Of a stretch of DNA of 64,000 nucleotides, positions 17,964-27,251 are shown piece by piece (position 1 is the first letter of the stretch; the number at the start of each line of letters is the position of its first letter). Location of the stretch: positions 92,891-156,890 of the forward strand of contig PLCM01000029.1 of NCBI GenBank assembly GCA_003134765.1, written 5' to 3'. The position numbers and the translations under genes are program-made. The notes beneath the pieces were generated by a model. That model did not search any database and had not been told where the DNA came from. It was given only the letters and a program-made list of their open reading frames with translations. Origin of the DNA: Spartobacteria bacterium. Its GTDB lineage: Bacteria; Verrucomicrobiota; Verrucomicrobiia; Chthoniobacterales; UBA10450.

Positions 17964-20160
17964 AGGCGGCCTGTTCCGCCATCCTCTTACAGTTCGCGAG
18001 GTCGAGCTTCCCCGAGGCGAGGACTGGGATCGCCTCCACGCGGCGAATCGTCCTTGGGATCCACAAATTCGGCACACCCGACGCCGCCAGCGCCGCGCGC
18101 AACTGGGGCAGATCCACGTCGATACTGCTGAGCAGGACGAGCGCCTCACCCTTCGCGGAATCGGGCACGCCCATGATGGTGACGACGCGTTCGCCCTGCT
18201 CGATGTTCAGCGCGGCCATGATCTTTTGTTCGATCGTTTCATGCGGCACCATCTCGCCGCCGATCTTCGAAAAACGCGACAGCCGCCCCTCGATGAACAG
18301 AAAGCCGTCCTCATCGAACCGCCCGACATCGCCCGTCTTGAACCAGCCGTCTTTCAGGACATCTGCGTTTTGTTCCGGCGCATCGAGGTAGCCTTCGAAA
18401 ATGTTCGGGCCGCGGAGCCATAGCATACCTGTTTCGTGGAGGGAGAGCTTCGCGTCGGTTTCCGGGTCGCGAATTTCCGCCGCAATCCCGGCCAGCATTT
18501 TTCCCGTCGCCCCCGGGCGGTTCGATGGCTGGACGGTTTGGCCCGGCTTCGTCGGTTCTAACTCCGGCAAGTTGACACTGACCACGGGCGAAGTCTCGGT
18601 TAGGCCGTAGCCTTGGTAGACGTGCTTTCCGAATCGCGCCTCGACCGCTGCCGCCAATTCCATCGGAAGCTTTTCCGCTCCGGTGACGAGGAAGCGCAAA
18701 CTGCGTAACTGCGCGGGGTCCGCCTTTCGCAAATAAGCGCGCAGGAATGTGGGGGTGGCGAGCATCACCGTCACGCGATGTCGTTCCACCAGTTCGGCGA
18801 TCTTTTTCGCCTCGAGAGGACTCGGGTAGGTGAGCGCGCGCACACTTTCGATGACCGGATAGAACAGCGTAACAGTACAACCGAAGCTGTGAAAAAAAGG
18901 AAGCGACGCGAGAATCAGATCGCCTTTTTTTGCATCGAGCGCGACCGCGAACTGCGAGACGTTGCTCAGGATGTTGCGATGGCTGAGCACGACGCCCTTG
19001 GGCTTGCCGGAGCTGCCACTGGTGAAAAGCAGGATCGCTTCGGCGCGGTCGCCCACGCGCGGCAATTTCAAGATGCGGGCCAGCAGCGCCTTCGGCAACA
19101 CAATCGCGCCGATCCACCACGCGAGGATATTCTTTTTCATCGGCGGTAGCGCTTCGTCGAGGTGGATGACGTTCGTAGTCCAGGGAAAATCCTCGAGCCG
19201 TTTTGCCATGAGCCGTGCGGTGATGATGGTCTGTAAGCCGGCTTGTTCTTCCGCGGAGGCCACCGCTTCCCTGAGACTGGTGAAATTGAGGTTCACCGGA
19301 ATTTTTCCGGCGAAGATCACGGCGAGGTTGGCCACGAGACCGCCTTTTCCGGGGGGCAGAACCACGCCGATGCGCCGCTCGGGATATTTTTTTCTCAGGT
19401 GTCGCGCGAGAGCGATGGCCACGCCCAGCAGTTTTCCGCGCGCCAATTTAGTATCATCCATTCCATCGATCATGCCCGTCCGAAACGGATGGCGTTTCAA
19501 TCCACGGAGACACGCGCGCCCGACGTGGCCGCGAAACGCCGGACGCTGGCTGAAACAAAACTCGCCGATCTTCAGGAGCTGTTCGCGCAATGTCGCGATA
19601 TCGGCTTGATCAGCGCTCAGCGGTTCGCCGAACGCGACGGTCACGCGAGACGGAATCGAGCGTGGCCATTTCGTGAAGAATCGCCCGCCTTGGAAAGAAA
19701 AGATCGAACCCCAGAGTTGATCGAGATAGACGGGAACCACGGGCGCCCCGGCCTCCCGCGCGATGATTTCGTAACCGCGCCGTAACCTTAACAAGGACCC
19801 GGTCCTGGAAAGTTCGCCTTCAGGAAAAAGGCAGACGATTTCTCCTGCCCGAATCCTGGCGATGGCATCGCGCATTGCGTCTTTTGCTTTGCGCGTCGTG
19901 ATGGGGATGCAGCCGATCGCGTGGAAAAAAGGATTGAGAAAGCGGTTCCGATAGACGCCTTCATCGATGATAAACCGGATCGGGCGGGAACAGGCGAGCG
20001 AGAGCACGATCGCATCGACCCAGGTAATGTGATTCGGCAGGAGAAGAAATCCGCCTTGGGGGAGTCGCTCACGCCCGAAGGTGGTGACACGATAAATCAT
20101 GTGCGCCAGGCCCAAACCAAAAAAGCGCAGGATGCGTTCGAAGCCGGAAGGTTTGGCCAT
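17959..20160 (-). CDS. Acyltransferase / AMP-dependent acyl-ligase fusion (Aas-like)
   Basis: 733 residues with two domains. The N-terminal PlsC-type acyltransferase (residues 1-210) has NHITWVDA (H-x4-D) and FPEGELSRTGS. The C-terminal AMP-binding ligase (about 230-733) has LLFTSGSSGKPKGVVLSH, QGYGLTETSPVVS, GDVGRFDEDGF and the late catalytic Lys in SGKLDL. This matches E. coli Aas, which activates fatty acids and re-acylates lysophospholipids at the inner membrane, but here without the N-terminal MFS domain seen in some relatives. The start MAKPSGFERILRFFGL is well placed. The exact acceptor is inference. Confidence 0.92.
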   Translation of the reverse strand: MAKPSGFERILRFFGLGLAHMIYRVTTFGRERLPQGGFLLLPNHITWVDAIVLSLACSRPIRFIIDEGVYRNRFLNPFFHAIGCIPITTRKAKDAMRDAIARIRAGEIVCLFPEGELSRTGSLLRLRRGYEIIAREAGAPVVPVYLDQLWGSIFSFQGGRFFTKWPRSIPSRVTVAFGEPLSADQADIATLREQLLKIGEFCFSQRPAFRGHVGRACLRGLKRHPFRTGMIDGMDDTKLARGKLLGVAIALARHLRKKYPERRIGVVLPPGKGGLVANLAVIFAGKIPVNLNFTSLREAVASAEEQAGLQTIITARLMAKRLEDFPWTTNVIHLDEALPPMKKNILAWWIGAIVLPKALLARILKLPRVGDRAEAILLFTSGSSGKPKGVVLSHRNILSNVSQFAVALDAKKGDLILASLPFFHSFGCTVTLFYPVIESVRALTYPSPLEAKKIAELVERHRVTVMLATPTFLRAYLRKADPAQLRSLRFLVTGAEKLPMELAAAVEARFGKHVYQGYGLTETSPVVSVNLPELEPTKPGQTVQPSNRPGATGKMLAGIAAEIRDPETDAKLSLHETGMLWLRGPNIFEGYLDAPEQNADVLKDGWFKTGDVGRFDEDGFLFIEGRLSRFSKIGGEMVPHETIEQKIMAALNIEQGERVVTIMGVPDSAKGEALVLLSSIDVDLPQLRAALAASGVPNLWIPRTIRRVEAIPVLASGKLDLANCKRMAEQAAL

Positions 20161-20208
20161 TGTTTATGGTTTACAAGGAGCGGGTTGTTCCGTGCAATCG
20201 TCAATTCG

Positions 20209-21480
20209 ATGATGGGGATCGATTCACAAGCCAAGGCCGGCGCGCGGACCGCGGTCATTCTCTTGCTCGGCATCAATATTTTTAACTACGTCGACCGACA
20301 AATTTTGGCCGCCGTCGAGCCGTCCATCCGTGCGGCGTTTTTTTTGCCTGGCGACAAGAACGCCCTAGCGATCAGTGGCATCCTCGGAAGTGCTTTTCTG
20401 GTAACTTACATGTTGGTTGCACCGGCGCTGGGCTGGTTGGCTGACCGTATCTCGCGTTGGTTGATTATTGGCTTCGCTGTCATTTTCTGGAGCTTCGCGA
20501 CGGCGGGTTCAGGTTTGGCGGCAACTTTCAGCATCCTATTTTTGACTAGGGTTCTCGTCGGTGTTGGGGAAGGAGGCTATGGTCCCGCTGCGCCGACAAT
20601 TCTGGCCGATCTGTTTCCAATCGAAACACGCGGGCGAATTCTTGCTTTATTTTTTGCCGCAATCCCGGTTGGCAGCGCGCTCGGCTATGTGATTGGCGGA
20701 GTCGTGCTGACCCACCTCACGATCGTTCCGGAGGCAGAACGATGGCGCTGGGCTCTGTGCATGGTCGCAGTGCCCGGAATCGTTCTTGGCGGGTGGTGTT
20801 TGTTTCAACGCGATCCACGAGTCGTGAATGGAGTGCGCCCGCCAAGACAGCGCGCAAAGTTAAGTGATTACCTCACAATTGCTCGAACGCGGTCGTATGT
20901 CTTCAACTGCGGTGCCCAGACTGCCATGACTTTTGCCGCGGGCGGAATCGGTTGGTGGATTTCGGCATATCTGAAGGACCGCGGTTTGCCGTCATCTTCG
21001 ACTGAAATCTTCGGAGCGATAATTGCCGTAGCAGGGCTGACGTCGACATTGACGGGTGGTTGGGCGGCCGATCGCTTGCGAGGCAAATATCCGAGCTCCT
21101 ACTTTCTCGTCTCGGGTTGGGGCATGCTAATTGCGTTTCCATTTTTCGTCGCAATGCTATTCACGCCATTCCCGTTCGCGTGGGTTTTGATGTTCGCATC
21201 CGTGTTCTTTTTGTTTCTCAACACGGGTCCGTCGAACACGGCTTTGGCGAATGTTGCCATGCCGGAAGTTCGCGCTACCGCTTTTGCGTTAAATATTCTC
21301 GTGCTCCACACTCTGGGCGACGTGCCGGCTTTTCCGGCGATTGGATATGTCGCCGGTCACACTAACTGGACAACAGCGTTTTTGCTTGTTTCTGCGATGA
21401 TGTTGGTGTCGGGCATCCTTTGGATCACCGGAGCGAAATTTTTGCCAGGCGATACTGCACGCGTTGAAGCCGCGCGGTGA
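20209..21480 (+). CDS. MFS transporter, spinster-like
   Basis: About 423 residues with 12 predicted membrane helices. NIFNYVDRQILAAVEPSI in helix 1 and FLVTYMLVAPALGWLADRIS in helix 2 are typical of the spinster-like branch of MFS transporters. I start at ATG 20209; TTG 20185, preceded by AAGGAG, is an alternative. Codon use looks somewhat more AT-rich (for example TTGATTATTGGC) than in neighbouring genes, which may mean transfer. Substrate unknown; spinster relatives move lysolipids or sugar-like amphiphiles. Its neighbour acts on phospholipids, but the two genes are divergent. Confidence 0.88.
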   Translation: MMGIDSQAKAGARTAVILLLGINIFNYVDRQILAAVEPSIRAAFFLPGDKNALAISGILGSAFLVTYMLVAPALGWLADRISRWLIIGFAVIFWSFATAGSGLAATFSILFLTRVLVGVGEGGYGPAAPTILADLFPIETRGRILALFFAAIPVGSALGYVIGGVVLTHLTIVPEAERWRWALCMVAVPGIVLGGWCLFQRDPRVVNGVRPPRQRAKLSDYLTIARTRSYVFNCGAQTAMTFAAGGIGWWISAYLKDRGLPSSSTEIFGAIIAVAGLTSTLTGGWAADRLRGKYPSSYFLVSGWGMLIAFPFFVAMLFTPFPFAWVLMFASVFFLFLNTGPSNTALANVAMPEVRATAFALNILVLHTLGDVPAFPAIGYVAGHTNWTTAFLLVSAMMLVSGILWITGAKFLPGDTARVEAAR

Positions 21481-21517
21481 AACTGATGACAACTTAATTC
21501 ATCGTTTGCGTTGATCT

Positions 21518-21639
21518 GGGGAGCGCACGCGCCCTCGCGTGCTGATCCGGCGCCCTCGCTGGCATGAATTTTTCAGCAATTCAAGAAGGGCCTTTTGGCG
21601 AGGGCGCCAAAACCAGCACGCGAGGCGCGTGCGCTCCCC
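21518..21639. repeat. Palindromic repeat, GGGGAGCGCACGCGCC family (copy 1)
   Basis: The end GGGGAGCGCACGCGCCCTCG faces CGAGGCGCGTGCGCTCCCC, with GGCGCCCTCGC and GCGAGGGCGCC forming an inner stem. A relative lies at 36433-36539. Confidence 0.8.
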
Positions 21640-21658
21640 GGACAGCCGGAGAAGACAA

Positions 21659-21692
21659 AACAGCAGGAGCGCTCGAAGGCACTCCTGCTGTT
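21659..21692 (-). terminator. Rho-independent terminator of the PRC-barrel gene
   Basis: AACAGCAGGAG pairs perfectly with CTCCTGCTGTT across a 12-base loop. On the minus strand the stem is followed by TTTTGTCTT. It sits 25 bases after the stop codon of the PRC-barrel gene. Confidence 0.85.
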
Positions 21693-21716
21693 TGAAGTAC
21701 GATTGGTGATTTGTTC

Positions 21717-22643
21717 TTAGCCCTCAGGCGTCGGAGCGGTTTCGGGCTCGGTTGTTTTCTTGGTCGATTTCTTGGACTTCGAGCTCGGCGATTCGCTGCT
21801 GCTCTCAGTTGAAGAGTCACTCTTGGGCGACTTCTCCGTTTTAGCCTCAGACTTTTTAGTGCTGGTCTTCGTTGAGTCAGCGCTGCTTCTGGTCGAATCG
21901 GCACTGCTCTTCTTCTCGCTCGTGTTCTTCGAGGACGGGCTGGTCGCGCTTTCCGAGTCCGGATTTTTCGAAGCCGGTGACCTGGTCGTTGAAGCCTTTG
22001 TCGATGTGGTAGGCGAGGGTTTCACGGTCGCACTCGCGGATGGTGTCATGGACGCGGAGACCGACGCTGCCGGAGTCGCGGCGGGAGTCATGGTCGCACC
22101 AACGCTGGCGGCTGGAGTGGCACTCGCGTTCGTCGATGCGTTCACGCCGGTGGTCGTCGTGCCGGTGGTGGTGGCGCCGGAAGTCGAGGTCACGCCCACG
22201 CTGAAGGTCGGGGTCATGCCGTAGTAGCCGTAAACGGAATTAATGTATTCCGGCCGGCTGTATTCTTCGATACGGGTCGATTCCCAGACAGGCGCGCTGT
22301 AAATTTTCTCGCGCTCAATCCGCGTCATGTAAACACGGGGCTCGGAGCTGGCGGAGAAAACAGTCCAGGGAGCGGCGACGGTTTTCGTGGCGGTGGTAGT
22401 GGTGCCGCCGCCGCGGGTCGAAAGAACCACGTAAGCGAGGCAGCCGCTGCTGCGATCGAGGACGATGTCCTTGATTTCGCCGACGTCCTGTCCGCGTGCA
22501 TCCTTGATTTTGGACCCAATGACGCTGCTACTTTGAACGTAGCTGCCGGTGGTAGTGGTGGAGGTGCTGGTTTGAGCAAACAACGGAGCCGTGGCGAGAG
22601 GCAGGAACGCCGCGGCGCCTGCTAAGAGAATAGTTTTTTTCAT
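21717..22643 (-). CDS. Secreted PRC-barrel domain protein with low-complexity Ser/Thr/Lys tail
   Basis: 308 residues. The signal peptide is MKKTILLAGAAAFLPLATAP (cleavage near LFA-QT). The PRC-barrel (about residues 34-75) contains the typical IGSKIKDARGQDVGEIKDIV. The last 170 residues are Ala/Thr/Ser-rich, turning into Ser/Lys/Glu repeats (KSSADSTRSSADSTKTST), probably an extended exported tail. I start at ATG 22643 because the upstream in-frame extension lacks a signal peptide and overlaps the promoter region. It has its own terminator. PRC-barrels bind partners or surfaces; the exact role is unknown. Confidence 0.86.
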   Translation of the reverse strand: MKKTILLAGAAAFLPLATAPLFAQTSTSTTTTGSYVQSSSVIGSKIKDARGQDVGEIKDIVLDRSSGCLAYVVLSTRGGGTTTTATKTVAAPWTVFSASSEPRVYMTRIEREKIYSAPVWESTRIEEYSRPEYINSVYGYYGMTPTFSVGVTSTSGATTTGTTTTGVNASTNASATPAASVGATMTPAATPAASVSASMTPSASATVKPSPTTSTKASTTRSPASKNPDSESATSPSSKNTSEKKSSADSTRSSADSTKTSTKKSEAKTEKSPKSDSSTESSSESPSSKSKKSTKKTTEPETAPTPEG

Positions 22644-22989
22644 GAGTTTTGAGTTAACAGTGACGGAACGCGCTCCTCCATTATTCAGCAGCGCTGTTAA
22701 TGTTTCGCTTGTCCGCGCGTTTTTGGATGGGCGCACTTTATTGCTTTGACGTAAGCACGTGAGGCGAACGAGAGAGACGTGGCCTAACGAGAGAGACGGG
22801 AATGGAGCCGGCGGACGAATCAATCGGACCGGACAACGAACGAAGTTGCGGTTCCTCAACAAGTCCACACGTGAAATGGCCGGCCGAGCCGTAGCCTTGG
22901 AGCCACCGCAAGGGCTGAGGGATTGAAGTCCGCCTTCGTTTCACTCCGGCGTGACAGCCTTCGCTTTTCGCTTCGCTCCAAGCGAAGGC
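22644..22989. other. Gene-free gap of about 345 bases upstream of the PRC-barrel gene
   Basis: Leader and promoter region of the PRC-barrel gene on one side and tRNA-Cys on the other. It holds a short direct repeat (AACGAGAGAGACG twice, near 22768 and 22787) and a weak inverted pair (GCCTTCGCTTTTCGC with GCGAAGGC) next to the tRNA. No supported gene. Confidence 0.5.
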
Positions 22990-23064
22990 TGGAGGCGGGG
23001 GCGGGAATCGAACCCGCGAATAGAGGTTTTGCAGACCCCGACCTTACCACTTGGCTACCCCGCC
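22990..23064 (-). tRNA. tRNA-Cys (GCA anticodon)
   Basis: On the minus strand: acceptor GGCGGGG with CCCCGCC, anticodon loop CTGCAAA (anticodon GCA), T arm GCGGG-TTCGATT-CCCGC, discriminator T as usual for cysteine, and then CCA encoded in the DNA. The short D arm GCC-AAGTGGTAA-GGT fits tRNA-Cys. Confidence 0.95.
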
Positions 23065-23126
23065 ATTTGAAGGCGAACCGGAGACTAGGAGCGGCGAATC
23101 TCTCTGTCAACGAAGTGGCCCGCAAA

Positions 23127-23194
23127 TGGAGACGGCCTGCCGTCAGGCCGTTGGGGATTGTTGAGGCTGCCGGCACGAGGGCGTGCCGGCTCCA
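23127..23194. repeat. Double-hairpin repeat, GGAGACGGCCTGCC family (copy 2)
   Basis: ACGGCCTGCCGTCAGGCCGT and GCCGGCACGAGGGCGTGCCGGC are both present between TGGAG and CTCCA ends, as in the copies at 15441 and 38363. Confidence 0.87.
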
Positions 23195-23205
23195 ATTTTG
23201 AATGA

Positions 23206-23240
23206 ATGTTGGACGTTCGGTGTTGGACGTTGGACGTTTT
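23206..23240 (+). repeat. Tandem GTTGGACGT units (copy 1)
   Basis: ATGTTGGACGTTCGGTGTTGGACGTTGGACGTTTT is built from nine-base units. Similar tracts lie at 61972-62006 and 62474-62508, each just before a start codon. Confidence 0.75.
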
Positions 23241-23253
23241 CCCCTTCTTCCAA

Positions 23254-24531
23254 ATGCCTTCCCGTTCATCCGAACTTTTCGCCGCTGCTCTGACCCGAAT
23301 CCCCGGCGGCGTCAATTCCCCCGTCCGCGCCTTCCGTGGTCTGGGTCGCGAGCCTTTTTTTGTCGAGCGTGCCCACGGCTCGAGAATCTGGGACGTCGAC
23401 GGCAACGAGTACATCGATTACGTCGGAACGTGGGGCCCGGCGATCCTCGGGCACGCGCCGGAAGTTGTCGTCGACGCCGTCCGGGCCGCGGCCGCGCGCG
23501 GGGTCAGCTTCGGCATTCCGAATCCATTCGAAGTGGAAATGGCGGACCTGATTTGCCGCTGGGTGCCGTCGATCGAGAAAGTGCGAATGGTCAACAGCGG
23601 GACGGAAGCGACGATGTCGTGTCTCCGGCTCGCCCGGGGCTTTACCGGCCGCGACAAGATCATAAAATTCGAGGGCTGCTATCACGGTCACGTCGACGCG
23701 TTGCTCGTCCAGGCCGGGAGCGGGGCGCTCACCCACGGCCGACCGGACAGCGCCGGGGTTCCGGCGGAGTTCGCAGCTCTGACGATTTGCGTTCCTTTTA
23801 ACGACATCGGAGCCGTCCGGAATGCGTTCCGCGAAAATCCGAAAGCGATCGCGGCGATTATCCTCGAACCTATCCCCGCTAACGCCGGCCTTTTTTTCCC
23901 GTGCGAAGATTTTCTCCAGGATTTGCGCGACGAATGCGACCGGAATGGGGCGCTTCTGATCTTTGACGAAGTGATGACCGGTTTCCGCGTGGCTCGCGGT
24001 GGCGCGCAGGAATTGTTTGGCGTCCGCCCGGATTTGACCGCGCTCGGCAAGGTGATCGGGGGAGGCTTGCCCGTCGGGGCCTTTGGCGGGCGGGCGGAAA
24101 TCATGAATCAGTTGTCGCCGCTCGGCCCGGTTTATCAGGCGGGCACACTTTCCGGCAATCCGCTGGCGATGGCGGCGGGCCTCGCGCAACTCCGTGAGTT
24201 GGAGCGCGGCGATGGCTGGAAATTGCTGGAGCGAACGGGCACTCACTTCGAAGAATTGATGCGCGGCGCCCTGCGCAGTTTGAAACTGCCATGGGTATTT
24301 CACCGGATCGGTTCCATGTTTTGCCTCTTCTTTACCGCCGACCCGGTGACCGATCTGGCCAGCGCCAAACGCAGCGACCCGGAGAAATTCGCACAATATT
24401 TCAAGGCCTGTCTCGATCGCGGCATTTATTTTGCCCCGTCCCAATTCGAAACCGGGTTCGTTTCGACGGCGCACACGGTCGATGACATCGAGCGAACGGC
24501 TGCCATTGTGCGCGAGGCCCTAAAGCTGTAG
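23254..24531 (+). CDS. hemL: Glutamate-1-semialdehyde 2,1-aminomutase
   Basis: 425 residues. HemL makes 5-aminolevulinate from glutamate-1-semialdehyde in the C5 route to tetrapyrroles. Conserved blocks: RIPGGVNSPVRAFRG near the start, VRMVNSGTEATMSCLRLARG, FEGCYHGHVDALLVQAGSGA, LIFDEVMTGFRVARGGAQ and the PLP lysine in LGKVIGGGLPVGAFGG. ATG 23254 (MPSRSSELFAAALTRIP) gives the family N-terminus; the upstream in-frame ATG lies in the GTTGGACGT repeat. The TAG stop is at the edge of a palindrome. Confidence 0.96.
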   Translation: MPSRSSELFAAALTRIPGGVNSPVRAFRGLGREPFFVERAHGSRIWDVDGNEYIDYVGTWGPAILGHAPEVVVDAVRAAAARGVSFGIPNPFEVEMADLICRWVPSIEKVRMVNSGTEATMSCLRLARGFTGRDKIIKFEGCYHGHVDALLVQAGSGALTHGRPDSAGVPAEFAALTICVPFNDIGAVRNAFRENPKAIAAIILEPIPANAGLFFPCEDFLQDLRDECDRNGALLIFDEVMTGFRVARGGAQELFGVRPDLTALGKVIGGGLPVGAFGGRAEIMNQLSPLGPVYQAGTLSGNPLAMAAGLAQLRELERGDGWKLLERTGTHFEELMRGALRSLKLPWVFHRIGSMFCLFFTADPVTDLASAKRSDPEKFAQYFKACLDRGIYFAPSQFETGFVSTAHTVDDIERTAAIVREALKL

Positions 24532-24603
24532 CCGCTTCGCTGTGCGAAGCGTGAGAGCGACGGCGCAACCCTTACCGCGCCGCCCACAGGGCGGCGGCTA
24601 CAG
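24526..24603. repeat. Palindromic repeat, CTGTAGCCG...CGGCTACAG
   Basis: Related to the element at 17902. The first TAG is the hemL stop codon. An inner hairpin (GCTTCGCTGTGCGAAGC) is followed by GCGCCGCCCACAGGGCGGCGGC. Confidence 0.78.
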
Positions 24604-24674
24604 AAGATTGATTGCGACGCAGATACAGATAAAGCTTTGCGTCAGCCCGTCGCTTGGTCTATCGAAGCTCCGCT

Positions 24675-27239
24675 GTGACTTCGAATTTTTCGGGTCCGAT
24701 TCGCGCCGCTGCGAAATTTTTCCTCGAAGGTGACCGCAAATTCTTTGTCAAGGGCGTGACCTATGGTCCGTTTCGTCCGGACGCGGAGGGACATTACCTC
24801 GGCCGACGCGACCAGGCCGAGCGTGATCTCGCGCAAATGCGCGGGATCGGGTTGAACGTCGTCCGCATTTATCACGCGCCGCCGCGCTGGTTCCTCGATG
24901 CGTGCGCAGCGGCCGGGATGCGGGTGCTGATCACGCTGCCATGGGAAAAGCACGTCGAGTTTTTGCGCAGGAAGCTGACCCGCGATCAGATCGCGGGAAT
25001 GGTCCGCACCTCGGTCGCGGCGAACCGCGGGCACCCGGCGATTTTCGGTTACCTGGTTGGAAACGAAATCGCCAGCACGATGATTCGCTGGCTGGGTGTC
25101 CGACGCGTCACCGAGTTCGTCGAGCACCTGATTCGCATCGGGCGTGAAGCGGATCCGAACGTGCTCTTTTCCTACGCGAGTTATCCGCCGACGGAATTTC
25201 TTCTTCCGCAGAATAGCGATTTCTCCTGCTTCAACGTCTACCTGCACAATCAGGACGCCTTCGAGCGATATCTGCTCCGGCTGCAAAATCTGTCCGAAGA
25301 TCGGCCCCTCATCCTGGGCGAGTTCGGCATGGACACCATCCGCCACACTCAGGAGGAACAGGCCGAAATGCTCGGCTGGCACATCGACAGCGTCGTGAAG
25401 TGCGGCCTCGCGGGGACTATCTTTTTCACCTGGACCGACGAATGGTTTACTGGCGGCCAGGAGATCACCGACTGGGCGTTCGGCCTCGTGACGCGTGACC
25501 GGGAACCGAAGAAGTCTTTTCTTCTCCTGGGCGAAAAACTTGGACGCGACAATGCCGCGCTGCCGCATCGCCCGCTGCCCGGTTATCCGTTTGTTTCGAT
25601 CATCGTCTGTTCTTACAACGGCGCGAAAACCCTGGAAGAATGTCTGGAGTCGTTAGGCAAGCTCGATTACCCGAATTTCGAAATCATCCTGATCGATGAT
25701 GGCTCGACCGACAATACCCGGGAGATCGCCGCGCGTTTTCCCGCGGTCCGATACATATATCAAACCAACCACGGCCTCAGCCACGCCCGGAACCACGGCG
25801 CCGCCATCGCGAAGGGCGAAATCTTTGCCTACACCGATTCGGACTGCATGGCCGATCCCGATTGGCTCTACTATTTATTAAGTACGCTCCTGAGTGGAAA
25901 CTATGCGGGAGTAGGGGGACCCAATGTATCGCCACCTGCGCAAAACTGGGTCCAGGCCTGTGTCGCCGCCGCGCCCGGCGGCCCGAGCCATGTTCTGCTC
26001 ACTGACACGGTGGCCGAACACATTCCCGGTTGTAACATGGCCTGGTACCGCTGGGCGTTCGAAAGCATCGGTGGCTTCGATCCTGAGTATCACAAGGCCG
26101 GGGACGACGTGGATTTTTGCTGGCGCGTGCAGCAGGCCGGGCACGCCATTGCATTCAGCCCCACCGCCGTCGTATGGCACCATCGCCGCTTTACCTTGCG
26201 CGCGTTTCGCAAACAGCAGGAAGGTTACGGCGAAGCGGAGTCGCTCCTCCGTTTCAAGCACCTGATCTTTTTCGGTCCCACCGGCACGGCGAAATGGCAC
26301 GGCCAGATCTACGGCACGCCACGCTTTAGCTGGTTCATTAATCGGCCGATTATCTACCACGGAATTTTCGGCGAAGGACTTTTCCAGTCGATTTATCCCA
26401 CGCCGCAATCCGAGGTCGCGGGCTACCTGAGCAGCATCGAATGGTTCAGCCTCACCGTTTTCCTTTTCGGCCTTGGAATATTTCTTCCGGGCCTGCGGAT
26501 CATGCCGTACCTGATGTTTGGCGGAACGCTCTGCGTGGCGATTTCCTACATGCTGCGGGCGCGGATTGAGCCGAAGTTCGACACGGTTGCCGCGCGCCTG
26601 CTCGTGACTTTTCTCGCGTTCGCGCAACCGCTTGTCCGCGGCTGGTCGCGTTATTTCACCTGGCTCCATTTCAAGCGCACGCCGCGCACCGTCATCAGCA
26701 CGCACGAGCATTTGCCGCCCGACGCGCAATTCGGTGGGAGCCTGCGCAATCGCAGCTACTGGAGTGAAGACGGGAAAGACCGCCACCATCTTCTTGGCTC
26801 CGTGTTCGGATTGCTCGACGAAGAAGGTTGGCGGTATTCCAGCGACACCGGCTGGAATGAATGGGACATCCAGATTTACGGCAATTTCTGGTGGAGCATC
26901 ACACTGCAAACCGTCACCGAATATCATGGCGGCCCGAAATGTCTCACGCGCGCCGGGCTCCGTTCTCGATTTGTCCCGACCACGATTCTCATCAATCTCG
27001 TGACGCTCTGTCTGATGGCCTATCATCAACTGCACGCCGGGCACCTCGATGTCTGGCCTCTCGCGATCTATGGCGGTTTCGTTCTGTTTCTGGCCAATCG
27101 CGCGCACCGCTTGAAGTCGCGCGTAGCCGAGATCGTCGATCTGGCCGCTTATCGCGCCGGACTCCAGCGGATCCGTCGCGCGCCGTTCCGCGCCAAAGAC
27201 GCCTCGGCCAGGGTCGAAACCACGGCTGAGGCCGGATAA
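24675..27239 (+). CDS. Clan GH-A glycosidase fused to a GT2 glycosyltransferase, membrane-attached
   Basis: About 854 residues. Residues 1-300 form a TIM-barrel glycosidase-like domain; YLVGNEIAS supplies the acid/base Glu after Asn and LILGEFGMD the nucleophile Glu, the clan GH-A pattern. Residues about 305-560 are a GT2 domain: VSIIVCSYNGAKTLEECLES, LIDDGSTDNT, TDSDCMADPDW (DxD-like) and GGFDPEYHKAGDDVDFCWR. Several membrane helices follow (FSLTVFLFGLGIFLPGL, MPYLMFGGTLCVAISYML, and a late one near 800). GTG 24675 is my start; TTG 24654 is possible. It probably builds and trims a surface polysaccharide. The next gene, 12 bases on, is a GT87-like enzyme. Confidence 0.86.
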   Translation: MTSNFSGPIRAAAKFFLEGDRKFFVKGVTYGPFRPDAEGHYLGRRDQAERDLAQMRGIGLNVVRIYHAPPRWFLDACAAAGMRVLITLPWEKHVEFLRRKLTRDQIAGMVRTSVAANRGHPAIFGYLVGNEIASTMIRWLGVRRVTEFVEHLIRIGREADPNVLFSYASYPPTEFLLPQNSDFSCFNVYLHNQDAFERYLLRLQNLSEDRPLILGEFGMDTIRHTQEEQAEMLGWHIDSVVKCGLAGTIFFTWTDEWFTGGQEITDWAFGLVTRDREPKKSFLLLGEKLGRDNAALPHRPLPGYPFVSIIVCSYNGAKTLEECLESLGKLDYPNFEIILIDDGSTDNTREIAARFPAVRYIYQTNHGLSHARNHGAAIAKGEIFAYTDSDCMADPDWLYYLLSTLLSGNYAGVGGPNVSPPAQNWVQACVAAAPGGPSHVLLTDTVAEHIPGCNMAWYRWAFESIGGFDPEYHKAGDDVDFCWRVQQAGHAIAFSPTAVVWHHRRFTLRAFRKQQEGYGEAESLLRFKHLIFFGPTGTAKWHGQIYGTPRFSWFINRPIIYHGIFGEGLFQSIYPTPQSEVAGYLSSIEWFSLTVFLFGLGIFLPGLRIMPYLMFGGTLCVAISYMLRARIEPKFDTVAARLLVTFLAFAQPLVRGWSRYFTWLHFKRTPRTVISTHEHLPPDAQFGGSLRNRSYWSEDGKDRHHLLGSVFGLLDEEGWRYSSDTGWNEWDIQIYGNFWWSITLQTVTEYHGGPKCLTRAGLRSRFVPTTILINLVTLCLMAYHQLHAGHLDVWPLAIYGGFVLFLANRAHRLKSRVAEIVDLAAYRAGLQRIRRAPFRAKDASARVETTAEAG

Positions 27240-27251
27240 GATTCGGCACTC